Both the position numbers and the translations under genes were made by a program. Under the pieces are notes generated by a model. The model saw nothing but the letters and a program-made list of their open reading frames with translations, had not been told where the DNA came from and ran no database searches. 64,000 nucleotides of DNA from positions 1 to 64,000 of the forward strand of contig JAEYMI010000034.1 of the NCBI GenBank assembly GCA_023461275.1, in the 5' to 3' direction. The stretch is from Actinomycetes bacterium. Its GTDB lineage: Bacteria; Actinomycetota; Actinomycetes; Mycobacteriales; Mycobacteriaceae. This document shows, one piece after another, positions 17,214-25,591 of the stretch (positions are counted from its first letter, which is position 1; each line of letters begins with the position of its first letter).

Positions 17214-18311
17214 ATGGCATCCGCTGGCCGAGATGGCACACCGGGACGAAAGCAACCACGCTCGACGGGACGACCGACAGGAGCCGGCAAGCGCTCGGAC
17301 TCCTCGAAGGGTTCGGATTACTCCAAGGGCTCCGACTCACCGCGCAGTGGTACGTCGAAGGGCGGGACGTCGAAGGGCGGCGCGGCCAAGAAGGGCCAGT
17401 CGCAGCACGGCCAGCCCCGGCAGGGCCAGCCGAAGAAGACCCATCGTAAGGGGTCGTCGCGGGTCGACGTCGAATCGGGCAAGGTGCGGTTGAACAATGC
17501 ACGGCCCGCTCGTCATCAGACCGGACCCATCGACGATGACGCGACCCGTCACGACGAGAACGGCGCCACCTACGTCGCCGACGGTCTGCGACTGCAGAAG
17601 GTTCTCGCGCAGGCCGGTGTTGCCTCACGACGCGGCGCCGAGGAACTGATTGCGGCCGGACGAGTCGAAGTCGATGGGGAAATCGTCACCGAGCAGGGGT
17701 TGCGGATCGATCCGGACACCGCGGTGATCCGCGTCGACGGTGCTCGCGTGATCATCGATGAGACCCGGCAGTACCTCGCGCTGAACAAGCCGAAGGGCTG
17801 GCAGTCGACGATGTCGGATGACCAGGGGCGGCCGTGTGTCGGCGACATCGTCGCCGAACGCGTGATGGCCGGGCAGCGACTGTTCCATGTCGGACGGCTC
17901 GACGCCGATACCGAGGGGCTGCTGCTTCTGACCAATGACGGCGAACTGGCTCATCGGCTGATGCACCCGTCCTATGAGGTGCCCAAGACCTACCTGGCAA
18001 CGCTCAAAGGCGAGGTGCCACGGGGCCTCGGGCGCACGCTGCGTGGCGGGATCGAGCTCGACGACGGCCCGGTGCGGGTCGATTCGTTCGCGATTCTCGA
18101 AGTGCACGAAGGACAGTCGCTCGTGCGCCTGAGTCTGCATGAGGGACGCAACCGCATCGTCCGACGGATGATGGAGGAAGTCGGCTTCCCGGTGACCAAG
18201 CTCGTCCGCACGCACGTCGGCCCGGTCGCACTCGGCGAGCAGCGTCCCGGCAGCCTGCGGGTGCTGGGCCGAGATGAGGTCGGAGTGCTGTACAAGGCGG
18301 TGGGAATGTGA
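17214..18311 (+). CDS. rluB: Ribosomal large-subunit pseudouridine synthase (RluB/RsuA family)
   Basis: A 365-residue pseudouridine synthase. Residues 1-115 are a disordered, basic tail rich in S, K, G and Q, with repeated SKG-type units. An S4 RNA-binding domain follows (about 120-185, LQKVLAQAGVASRRGAEELI), then the synthase domain with catalytic Asp in GRLDADTEGLLLLTNDGEL. The tail makes it longer than the enterobacterial enzyme. ATG at 17214 follows AGGA; an in-frame TTG at 17205 is less likely. The stop overlaps the cmk start by 4 nt. Confidence 0.92.
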   Translation: MASAGRDGTPGRKQPRSTGRPTGAGKRSDSSKGSDYSKGSDSPRSGTSKGGTSKGGAAKKGQSQHGQPRQGQPKKTHRKGSSRVDVESGKVRLNNARPARHQTGPIDDDATRHDENGATYVADGLRLQKVLAQAGVASRRGAEELIAAGRVEVDGEIVTEQGLRIDPDTAVIRVDGARVIIDETRQYLALNKPKGWQSTMSDDQGRPCVGDIVAERVMAGQRLFHVGRLDADTEGLLLLTNDGELAHRLMHPSYEVPKTYLATLKGEVPRGLGRTLRGGIELDDGPVRVDSFAILEVHEGQSLVRLSLHEGRNRIVRRMMEEVGFPVTKLVRTHVGPVALGEQRPGSLRVLGRDEVGVLYKAVGM

Positions 18312-19027
18312 GTGCCGCAACCGATTCCACCCGCAGCACGACCGAGCAAGCGCGCGTGGTGGCCATCGACGGCCCGGCCGGAACAGGTAAGTCCAGTGTG
18401 ACCCGACTGCTCGCGCAGCGTGTCGGCGCGCAGTACCTCGACACCGGGGCAATGTATCGCGCCGCAACTCTGGCCGCACTGGATGCCGGTGTGCCGGTGA
18501 CGGATTCGGATGCTGTGGCAGCGCTGGTCGCGTCGTCGGAGATCACCATCGACTCGACCGGTGACGATGGGGTAGCGGTGCATCTCAACGGCCGCGACGT
18601 CTCGCGTGAGATCCGGTCCGACGAGGTCACCGCCTCGGTGTCGGCTGTCTCGGCGATTCCTGCGGTGCGTGCCGAACTCGTTGCGCTGCAACGCCAGACC
18701 GCCGATAACTGTTTCGTTGTCGTCGAGGGGCGCGACATCGGCACGGTGGTGTTCCCGAACGCCGGGCTGAAGATCTTCTTAACCGCGAGCCCGGAGGCCC
18801 GTGCGCAGCGTCGGCACAAGCAGAACCTCGGCAGCGGGCGGGTCAGTGAGTATGACGACGTGTTGGCAGCGGTGAACAAACGTGATCATCTCGACTCGAC
18901 GCGTGCTGTGTCGCCGCTGCGTGCAGCCGACGACGCGGTCGTCGTCGACACCAGTGACCTGACCATCGATGAGGTGCTCGATACGCTGACCGAGCTGGTC
19001 GCACAACGAATCGGAGTTGAGTCGTGA
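18308..19027 (+). CDS. cmk: Cytidylate kinase
   Basis: A 239-residue CMP/dCMP kinase. The P-loop GPAGTGKSS is at 22-30, followed by the CMP-binding YLDTGAMYRAATL and VVEGRDIGTVVFPNA segments and the lid with SPEARAQRRHKQ. GTG at 18308 overlaps the rluB stop (ATGTGAGTG). Its own stop overlaps the der GTG in the same way, so rluB-cmk-der is one coupled unit. Confidence 0.95.
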   Translation: MSAATDSTRSTTEQARVVAIDGPAGTGKSSVTRLLAQRVGAQYLDTGAMYRAATLAALDAGVPVTDSDAVAALVASSEITIDSTGDDGVAVHLNGRDVSREIRSDEVTASVSAVSAIPAVRAELVALQRQTADNCFVVVEGRDIGTVVFPNAGLKIFLTASPEARAQRRHKQNLGSGRVSEYDDVLAAVNKRDHLDSTRAVSPLRAADDAVVVDTSDLTIDEVLDTLTELVAQRIGVES

Positions 19028-20469
19028 GCGAAGGGCCCATGTCAGACAATGACCTCACCGCACTTCCCGGCGATGGCACGTGGTCGGAGGAATCCGACTG
19101 GAACGTCGACGATTTCGACTTCGACGGCGAAGGTTCGGGTGAAAACCTGGCGGTGCCGACGGTCGCTATCGTCGGACGACCCAACGTCGGGAAGTCGACC
19201 CTGGTCAACCGCATCCTCGGTCGACGCGAAGCCGTCGTCGAGGACATCCCCGGTGTGACGCGTGACCGAGTCTCTTATCCCGCGACGTGGTCGGGTCGTC
19301 GGTTCACCGTCGTCGACACCGGCGGCTGGGAACCCGACGCCAAGGGATTGCAGCAGTCGGTCGCCCAGCAGGCCGAATTGGCCATGCGCACAGTCGATGC
19401 CATCATCCTGGTGGTCGACGCGACGGTGGGTGCCACCGCCACCGACGAGGCAGTCGCACGGGTGCTGCGCCGCTCCAAGACGCCGGTCATTCTGGCTGCC
19501 AACAAGGTGGACAGTGAACGTCTGGAGTCCGAGGCGGCGTCGTTGTGGTCACTGGGACTCGGTGAGCCGCACATGATTTCAGCGGCCCATGGCCGTGGAT
19601 CCGGCGACCTCCTCGACGTCTTGCTGAAAGTGCTCCCCGAAACTCCCAGGGAGACAACCACCCTCGGCGGACCTCGGCGCGTGGCGCTGGTCGGTAAGCC
19701 GAACGTGGGAAAAAGTTCGCTGCTCAACAAGCTCGCCGGTTCGGAACGGTCGGTGGTCGACAACGTCGCCGGCACCACCGTCGACCCGGTCGATGAACTG
19801 ATCGAACTCGACGGTGTCACATGGCAATTCGTCGACACCGCAGGTCTTCGACGCAAGGTGCGGACCGCGAGTGGGCACGAATACTACGCATCACTGCGTA
19901 CGCGGGCCGCTCTCGACGCCGCCGAAGTGGCGATCCTGCTGATCGATGCCTCCGAACCGATCACCGAACAAGACCTCCGCGTGCTGACGATGATCATCGA
20001 GAGTGGCCGGGCACTGGTGATCGCGTTCAACAAGTGGGATCTCGTCGACGAGGATCGTCGCTATCAGCTCGACAAGGAGATCGACCGCGAACTGGCACGT
20101 GTCCCGTGGGCGCGTCGGGTGAACATCTCGGCGTTCACCGGACGATCGGTGCAGAAGCTGGTCCCCGCGCTGGAAGGCGCGCTGGAATCGTGGGACAAGC
20201 GCATCTCGACCGGGCCGCTGAACAACTGGCTCAAAGAGGTCATTGCGGCCACCCCACCGCCGCTGCGTGGTGGCCGACAGCCGCGAGTCATGTTCGCGAC
20301 CCAGGCCGCGGTCCGTCCGCCGACATTCGTGCTGTTCACCACCGGTTTCCTCGAGGCCGGCTACCGACGATTCCTGGAACGGCGCCTGCGGGAGCAGTTC
20401 AATTTCGACGGCTCGCCGGTGCGCATCAACGTACGGGTCCGCGACAAACGGGATCGTCGCAAGCGCTGA
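19024..20469 (+). CDS. der: Ribosome biogenesis GTPase Der (EngA)
   Basis: A 481-residue protein with two tandem GTPase domains and a C-terminal KH-like domain. G1 motifs are GRPNVGKST at 51-59 and GKPNVGKSS at 224-232. NKVD and NKWD are the matching G4 motifs, and DTGGW and DTAGL the G3 motifs. Der is needed for 50S subunit assembly. The first 44 residues are an acidic extension. GTG at 19024 overlaps the cmk stop by 4 nt; ATG at 19039 is a possible alternative. Confidence 0.96.
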   Translation: MSEGPMSDNDLTALPGDGTWSEESDWNVDDFDFDGEGSGENLAVPTVAIVGRPNVGKSTLVNRILGRREAVVEDIPGVTRDRVSYPATWSGRRFTVVDTGGWEPDAKGLQQSVAQQAELAMRTVDAIILVVDATVGATATDEAVARVLRRSKTPVILAANKVDSERLESEAASLWSLGLGEPHMISAAHGRGSGDLLDVLLKVLPETPRETTTLGGPRRVALVGKPNVGKSSLLNKLAGSERSVVDNVAGTTVDPVDELIELDGVTWQFVDTAGLRRKVRTASGHEYYASLRTRAALDAAEVAILLIDASEPITEQDLRVLTMIIESGRALVIAFNKWDLVDEDRRYQLDKEIDRELARVPWARRVNISAFTGRSVQKLVPALEGALESWDKRISTGPLNNWLKEVIAATPPPLRGGRQPRVMFATQAAVRPPTFVLFTTGFLEAGYRRFLERRLREQFNFDGSPVRINVRVRDKRDRRKR

Positions 20470-20561
20470 GTCGCTCTCAGAACATTGGCGACAAAGGATT
20501 GAATGACTTCGCAACAGCGGAGGTGCGCTGATGTGAAGTCGTCGTATGGGATGATCTTCTC

Positions 20562-20828
20562 GTGCTTATTTTGGCAATCATCGTCTTCGGTATGGTCATC
20601 GGCGGGCTCGCTCAGCTTCTCATCGGCGGCAAGAACATGTGGACCATCGACTGGGGGCTCGCACTTGCTGCCGGCCTCATCGGGTCGTTTGTGGGTGGCC
20701 TGCTGATCAGCTTGCTGTCCGGCGATGGCCTTGCGATCCGCCCCAGCGGAATCATCGGTTCCTTGATCGGAGCGTTCCTCGTGACCGCAGGGTGGATCTG
20801 GTACAAGAAGCGCTCGACCACGTCGTAA
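20562..20828 (+). CDS. GlsB/YeaQ/YmgE-type small membrane protein
   Basis: An 88-residue protein with three hydrophobic segments (about 2-21, 30-52 and 63-81) and Gly-rich turns (GGLAQLLIGG, GLIGSFVGG, GIIGSLIGAF). This is the pattern of the transglycosylase-associated/GlsB family of general-stress membrane proteins. The start is GTG at 20562. It stands alone between der and tRNA-Pro. Molecular function is unknown across the family. Confidence 0.75.
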   Translation: MLILAIIVFGMVIGGLAQLLIGGKNMWTIDWGLALAAGLIGSFVGGLLISLLSGDGLAIRPSGIIGSLIGAFLVTAGWIWYKKRSTTS

Positions 20829-20935
20829 CGGCTGGTCGAGCCATGTTCTCGGGTGAGCTCGACACGCTCCGAGCAGGCGATTGGCTTCCGCGTCACGGCG
20901 TCGGCTAATCTTGTCGAGGCCCTTAACCGGGCCAA

Positions 20936-21009
20936 CGGGCTGTGGCGCAGTTTGGTAGCGCACTTGACTGGGGGTCAAGTGGTCGCAGGTTCAAATCCTG
21001 TCAGCCCGA
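20936..21009 (+). tRNA. tRNA-Pro (anticodon GGG)
   Basis: A complete cloverleaf. Acceptor CGGGCTG pairs with CAGCCCG, the discriminator base is A, and no CCA is encoded. The anticodon arm is CTTGA-CTGGGGG-TCAAG with anticodon GGG, and the T arm has GGTTCAAATCC. It reads proline codon CCC. It marks the point where the conserved core order ends. Confidence 0.95.
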
Positions 21010-21065
21010 CAATTGAAAGAGCAGTTCAGCGGCCATTGTCGGATCAACCGAGAATGGCCCCGACT

Positions 21066-21896
21066 TCATGGTTGAGCAACCGCCGACAGCATTGCCAGCT
21101 TTTCGTGACTCGGGCTGCCGGGTGCCGCGGTGTACACCAGCAATACATGGCCGGTATCGGGATCGGTGAGGGTCTGACAGAACACCTCGATCAATCCGAG
21201 ATCCGGATGTAGGAACCGCTTTTCGATATCGGTCAGCCTCGTGCTCACGTCATGGGTTTGCCAGAGTTCGGCAAATTCAGGACTCTCCGCCAGCAACGCC
21301 TGCGCGATGTGAGCCGCGCGCGATCGCGGACCACCGCGGGTCGCGGCCTGGCGGAGTCGGGCGGTGTGCGCCGCCGCGTGATGCGCGTGATCCTCCGGGG
21401 GAAATCTCGACCGAGTCGCCGGATCGGTGAACCATCGATATGCGACGCTGCGACGGAGCCCGGTCAGCGAGGTTTCGTCGCCGAGCAGTGCCACCGCCAT
21501 CGGGCTCTGCCGCAACGTCTCACCGGCATCATTGAGCACCGCCGCCGGAGTATCGGCCAGTCGGTCGATGATGCGGAGCATCCCCGGACTCACGTGATCT
21601 GGGCGCGCAATCCGATCGGGCGTGTTGGCCCCGGCGAGACGGAACAGGTGATCGCGTTCGTCGAGCGTGAGGTGCATCGCCTGCGCGAGCGCAGCGAGGA
21701 TCTGCTCTGACGGGTGCGGACCTCGTTCCTGTTCCAGCCGCGTGTAGTAGTCACTCGACATCCCGGCGAGCATTGCGACCTCCTCGCGGCGAAGTCCCGG
21801 TGCGCGACGACGATTGCCGGTCGGCAACCCCACGTCGGCGGGTTGCAACGCCGAGCGACGTGCCCTGAGAAACTCGGCCAGCCCGGCCCTGTCCAT
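21066..21896 (-). CDS. XRE-family regulator with MmyB-like ligand domain
   Basis: A 276-residue regulator. The N-terminal helix-turn-helix (about 5-75) carries the family marks RRAPGLRREEVAMLAGMS and YYTRLEQERGPHPS. The C-terminal about 180 residues form the MmyB-like domain with WFTDPATRSRFPP. It is divergent from the SDR gene at 22063. A palindrome lies 20 nt before that gene, so repression of the SDR in response to a small ligand is the likely role. This arrangement is common for the family; the ligand is unknown. Confidence 0.88.
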   Translation of the reverse strand: MDRAGLAEFLRARRSALQPADVGLPTGNRRRAPGLRREEVAMLAGMSSDYYTRLEQERGPHPSEQILAALAQAMHLTLDERDHLFRLAGANTPDRIARPDHVSPGMLRIIDRLADTPAAVLNDAGETLRQSPMAVALLGDETSLTGLRRSVAYRWFTDPATRSRFPPEDHAHHAAAHTARLRQAATRGGPRSRAAHIAQALLAESPEFAELWQTHDVSTRLTDIEKRFLHPDLGLIEVFCQTLTDPDTGHVLLVYTAAPGSPSHEKLAMLSAVAQP

Positions 21897-22025
21897 GTGT
21901 TGCGCCTTCCGTCAACGGTTTACCGAACCAGTGTGGCGCGCGCAGGCGACCGCAACCAGGGATCGCCGATCCCCCGATCAGCGCGTCCTTCCGCACACTC
22001 TCGCCGACGCGTCGAATGGAGTCAT

Positions 22026-22042
22026 ATCGGTTGATCACCGAT
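22026..22042. promoter_or_regulatory. Candidate operator between XRE regulator and SDR
   Basis: A perfect inverted repeat, ATCGGT-TGATC-ACCGAT, lies 20 nt upstream of the SDR start in the divergent region. It is a natural candidate binding site for the adjacent XRE regulator. No footprint is implied. Confidence 0.4.
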
Positions 22043-22062
22043 CACTCAACGAAGGAGACAGC

Positions 22063-22806
22063 ATGAAGCTCACCGGAAACACCGTTTTCATCCCCGGCGC
22101 CACCTCAGGTCTCGGACTTGCGCTGGCGCGCGCACTGCATGGCGTCGGCAACACCGTGATCGTCGGCGGTCGGCGTACTGAGTTGCTCGCCTCGATTGCC
22201 AAAGACAATCCGGGCATCGAGACAGTCCGCATCGACACCTCTGATGCCGGGGATATCGCCGAGGTGAGCGCTGCCCTGCAATCACGGTTTCCCGATCTCA
22301 ACGTCGTGATCCTGATGGCGGGCATCATGCGCGCCGAAGACCTCACCTCGGCCGACTTCCTTCCCACGGCCGAGCTGGAAGTCGTGACGAATATCCTTGG
22401 GCCGCTTCGCCTGATCGCGGCGTTCACCGAGTTCTTGGCAGACAAGCCCGGCGCCACGATCATCACGGTCTCCTCTGGGCTGGCCTTCACACCGATGCCT
22501 GCAACACCGACCTACAACGCGACCAAGGCAGCGATCCATTCGTTCAGCGAGACCGCCCGAATTCAGCTTGCGACCAAGGGAATTCAGGTTCTGGAGCTTG
22601 CTCCGCCGGCGGTGCAAACCGACCTCATGCCCGGCCAGGCCGACGCGCAGTGGGCGATGCCTTTGGACGAGTTCATCGATGAAGTGATGACGCTGCTTCC
22701 CGACGCAACCGACGAAATTCTCGTCGACAACGTGAAGCCTCTGCGCAATTCGGTGATCAACGGCAACTATGACGAACTCGTGAGCATGCTCGGCAGCCTG
22801 GGGTGA
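22063..22806 (+). CDS. Short-chain dehydrogenase/reductase (DltE-like)
   Basis: A 247-residue SDR. The NAD(P) motif is GATSGLGLALA (about 12-22), the active site includes SSG (position of catalytic Ser) and YNATKAA (Tyr and Lys), and the second-strand GGRR suggests NADP(H). ATG at 22063 follows GAAGGAG. The pattern, including the C-terminal PPAVQTDLMPGQ, fits the DltE-like oxidoreductases often paired with an XRE/MmyB regulator. Substrate unknown. Confidence 0.88.
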   Translation: MKLTGNTVFIPGATSGLGLALARALHGVGNTVIVGGRRTELLASIAKDNPGIETVRIDTSDAGDIAEVSAALQSRFPDLNVVILMAGIMRAEDLTSADFLPTAELEVVTNILGPLRLIAAFTEFLADKPGATIITVSSGLAFTPMPATPTYNATKAAIHSFSETARIQLATKGIQVLELAPPAVQTDLMPGQADAQWAMPLDEFIDEVMTLLPDATDEILVDNVKPLRNSVINGNYDELVSMLGSLG

Positions 22807-22854
22807 TCAGGCGCACGACAGCCGGACCCGGATGGGGCTGAGCGCTGTCGATCG

Positions 22855-23294
22855 CTAATTGTTGCATACCTGCCGGACAGCATCGAGGTCGTCGACGGCG
22901 CGCGCGTCACCGCTGTCCAAGGCGTCGGCGAGCGACGATGAGTCGTTCGCCGGTGAAGCAGTCGACCGCGGTGGTGTGATGCGGGGCGGGCCACTGCGTG
23001 ATGCCGTCGAGAAGCTCGTGGACGGAGGTGATGTAGTCGGCGACCGGCTCGTTGCGAGCGGCCATCGCAGCCCGGCCGATCTCTCGCACGGTATCGGCAT
23101 CGGTGGGCACTGCCCGCCGAGGTCCCCACCGTGAGGTCGGCGTCGGCGAGGTCGATGCCGTTCTCCGCGAGCGTGTGGATGTAGGCGAGACAGAACCCGG
23201 TGAACCACTCACCGCCACCGCCTAATGCGATCGCGCGGTCTACACCCGAACCCAGCGGTTCGGTGGCTGGATACGGCGGTTTGGACAGGGTCAT
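22855..23294 (-). pseudogene. Decayed patatin-like phospholipase gene
   Basis: Reading the minus strand, the first frame gives an intact patatin start: the glycine-rich loop ALGGGGEWFTGF and the serine nucleophile motif GTSAGS. Right after that motif, homologous-looking sequence continues in a second frame (DADTVREIGRAAM through VDCFTGERLIV). It then continues in a third frame (SLADALDSGDARAVDDLDAV) to a stop at 22855. Intact patatins are about 250-330 residues; this remnant has about 145 codons. Two internal deletions, each shifting the frame, explain the pattern. No continuous product is possible. It overlaps the upstream region of the exonuclease gene. Confidence 0.75.
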
Positions 23295-23329
23295 GCCCAA
23301 CGGTAAGACGCTTGCATACGCTTCTCGGC

Positions 23330-24223
23330 ATGGATTCGGTCAGTACCGGTGCGTTCACGGTCGTGTCGTTCAACGTCAACGGGATTCGCGCGGCGCGTCG
23401 TCGTGGATTCGACGACTGGCTGGCGGCACGATCGGCCGACGTCGTCGCCATGCAGGAATTGCGCTGTCCCGCATCCGAACTCGGAACATTCACGGGCTAT
23501 TCGGTGGCAGCCGACGTCGGGTCGGTGCCCGGCCGCAATGGCGTTGCGATCCTGACGAAAGTGCCTCCGGTAGATGTACGTACCTGGGTGACCCATCCGC
23601 CGCGGGCCCGTGGCCTCGGTGAGTTCGCGGCGCAGGGTCGATACATCGAGGTCGACCTCGCCGACCGGCCGGTGACGGTGGCCTGCCTCTACCTGCCCAA
23701 AGGCGGGTTGCCGGCACACCGGCAGCGGCCGGACTCGATGCGCGACAAGCCCGACGGCGGCGCCAAATATGAACGCAAACAACGATTCCTCGCGGCCTTC
23801 GCGCGGGAACTCAACCACAATCGTCTCGCCGCCCAGCGGGCCGATCGCGAGTTCCTCCTCGTCGGTGATCTCAACATCGCCCACACCGAGCACGACGTGA
23901 CCAACTGGCGTGCCGCCCGCAACATGGACGGATTTCTTCCCGAAGACCGCGCATGGTTCACATCGATTCTGGGAAAGCGTCGCCTCGTCGACGTCGTGCG
24001 ACAGGCGCACGGTGACTGTCCCGGCCCACTGACGTGGTGGAGTTGGGCCGGCGAGTCGTTCAGCAAGGACGTCGGGTGGCGGGTGGATCACCAACTTGCA
24101 ACGCCCGGTCTCGCGCGTGGCGCAGTTGAGGTCGTCGTCGACAAGGAACCGTCACCTGCCCAACGTCTGTCCGATCATGCGCCGCTCGTGGTGACCTACC
24201 GCTACGAACCCCGACGGGTGTGA
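23330..24223 (+). CDS. Exonuclease III-type endonuclease/exonuclease/phosphatase protein
   Basis: A 297-residue member of the EEP nuclease superfamily. Characteristic segments are SFNVNGIRAARRRG (metal-binding Asn), MQELRC (metal-binding Glu), CLYLPKGG, VGDLNIAHTEHD (catalytic Asp and Asn), and the C-terminal RVDHQLATP and RLSDHAPLVV (Asp-His pair). This is the Xth/ExoA pattern of AP-endonuclease and 3'-exonuclease DNA repair enzymes. ATG at 23330 gives the usual N-terminus; the longer in-frame reading runs into the patatin remnant. Confidence 0.88.
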   Translation: MDSVSTGAFTVVSFNVNGIRAARRRGFDDWLAARSADVVAMQELRCPASELGTFTGYSVAADVGSVPGRNGVAILTKVPPVDVRTWVTHPPRARGLGEFAAQGRYIEVDLADRPVTVACLYLPKGGLPAHRQRPDSMRDKPDGGAKYERKQRFLAAFARELNHNRLAAQRADREFLLVGDLNIAHTEHDVTNWRAARNMDGFLPEDRAWFTSILGKRRLVDVVRQAHGDCPGPLTWWSWAGESFSKDVGWRVDHQLATPGLARGAVEVVVDKEPSPAQRLSDHAPLVVTYRYEPRRV

Positions 24224-24320
24224 GCGGCATTGTCGGCGTCATTGTGAATGAACTGGTCGGCCTGTGGATAAGTGACGCCGACCGGCGTGACAGTTCGATC
24301 GGCGAGGCACAGTGTGTCCC

Positions 24321-24860
24321 ATGGGAATTCGTTACTATGCATATCCAGTCCCCGGTGACCTCGTCGACGACGCGCGGCGTGACCCCGGAAGGTTCCTCGG
24401 TGGTGATCCGCTCGCTGACGCCTGGCAGCTGGTGCCCTCCGGCGTCGAGACGGCCGCTGGGGGACTGATCACCGAAGGGGTGTTCGCCTTCGACGAGAAC
24501 AAGCCTCGTCCGACGATGCTGTACCTGGACAAGGCCTACAGCGTGTTTCAAGCGCTCTTCGCGAGTAGCGACGACGGGCGCGGGCCGCGAAGTTCGTACG
24601 CGCTGGTCCAGGGTGAGCTGAGCGTGTCTTACGGAGAGGAGTATTTGTTCACGCCCTGGGTGCGAGTGCTCGATGCGGCTACCACCGCCGCCATCGCCGC
24701 CGACGTCAAGACATTCGAGCCCGTTGCAGAGGGTCATCCCGCGCTGACGATGCGACTCCCGTGGGCGGCAAAGACCATCAACGCGTATCTGGCTGACATG
24801 CGAGACTTCATGGCCGACCGGACTCGAGCGGGCGACGGCGTCGTGTACACGATCACATAA
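24321..24860 (+). CDS. DUF1877-like protein
   Basis: A 179-residue soluble protein. The start MGIRYYAYPV, the central LYLDKAYSVFQALFA and the late AMDMRD-like helix (here LADMRDFMADR) suggest the DUF1877/YfbM family, which is of unknown function. The family link is tentative because it rests on short segments. ATG at 24321 is chosen over the GTG at 24312 because it gives the expected N-terminus. It stands alone between the nuclease and the esterase. Confidence 0.5.
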   Translation: MGIRYYAYPVPGDLVDDARRDPGRFLGGDPLADAWQLVPSGVETAAGGLITEGVFAFDENKPRPTMLYLDKAYSVFQALFASSDDGRGPRSSYALVQGELSVSYGEEYLFTPWVRVLDAATTAAIAADVKTFEPVAEGHPALTMRLPWAAKTINAYLADMRDFMADRTRAGDGVVYTIT

Positions 24861-24942
24861 GCGGACCCTGGTCCGATTTCTTCGCGGGAACTACGATGAT
24901 CAACGTGAAGATGTGCACGCATCCCGCACCGGAGTACCGAGA

Positions 24943-25581
24943 ATGACGACTCTGACCGACATCCGCTCGACACCTGAACTCTCTTCGGCAGGCGGCACAA
25001 TAGCGCTCTACCTGCACGGCTTCGGCTCCAACGAGCAGGACCTGGCCGGCCTCGCGCCGCTGACCACCCCCGACCTGCCATGGGCGTCGCTACGCGCACC
25101 ACTGACGAACGGGCCCGGGGCATACGCCTGGTTTCAGATCACCACACCGGGCAACCCGGACCCCGAGCCCGTCGCTGCGGCAACCGAACTGGTGTGGCAG
25201 TGGATCGATCACAACCTGTCCGCCGACGCATCCATCATCGCGATCGGCTTCTCCCAGGGCGGACTGATGGCCACCCAGCTCCTGCGTACCCGGCCCGAAC
25301 GTGTTTCTGCCACAGTGATTCTCGGCGGATTCGTGCAAGGTGCCGAGCAACCAGGTGACGGCACACTTGCCGCGACGCGACCGCAGGTGTTCTGGGGCCG
25401 GGGTGAGCAGGATCGGGTCATCGCGCCTATTGCCATCGATCGCACCCTCTCCTGGCTACCGGAGCATTCGACTCCGGACATCCGCACGTATCCGGGACTC
25501 GCGCACGGGGTCAACCAGAGCGAAATCGACGACGTCCGTGCATTTCTCGCCGGGATCAGCGTCGTCGGGCCGGCCACGTGA
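24943..25581 (+). CDS. Alpha/beta hydrolase, phospholipase/carboxylesterase family
   Basis: A 212-residue single-domain esterase. The oxyanion segment is LYLHGFGSNEQDL, the nucleophile is in GFSQGG, the acid is in GEQDRVIA, and the histidine in GLAHGVN. It belongs to the small carboxylesterase/thioesterase group (YpfH-like). No signal peptide is present. It ends 10 nt before the MFS gene, so the two are probably one transcript, which hints at hydrolysis coupled to export or uptake of the same compound class. Confidence 0.82.
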   Translation: MTTLTDIRSTPELSSAGGTIALYLHGFGSNEQDLAGLAPLTTPDLPWASLRAPLTNGPGAYAWFQITTPGNPDPEPVAAATELVWQWIDHNLSADASIIAIGFSQGGLMATQLLRTRPERVSATVILGGFVQGAEQPGDGTLAATRPQVFWGRGEQDRVIAPIAIDRTLSWLPEHSTPDIRTYPGLAHGVNQSEIDDVRAFLAGISVVGPAT

Positions 25582-25591
25582 CGTCGACACC

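Noticed and set aside
20936..21009. tRNA-Pro as an attachment site for an integrated island covering the accessory block
   Set aside because: I saw no integrase gene nearby and no second copy of the tRNA 3' end in the window; the xerD at 13.5 kb belongs to the core order.
20853..21212. A 119-codon + strand frame spanning tRNA-Pro
   Set aside because: It reads through the tRNA gene and has no coding features.
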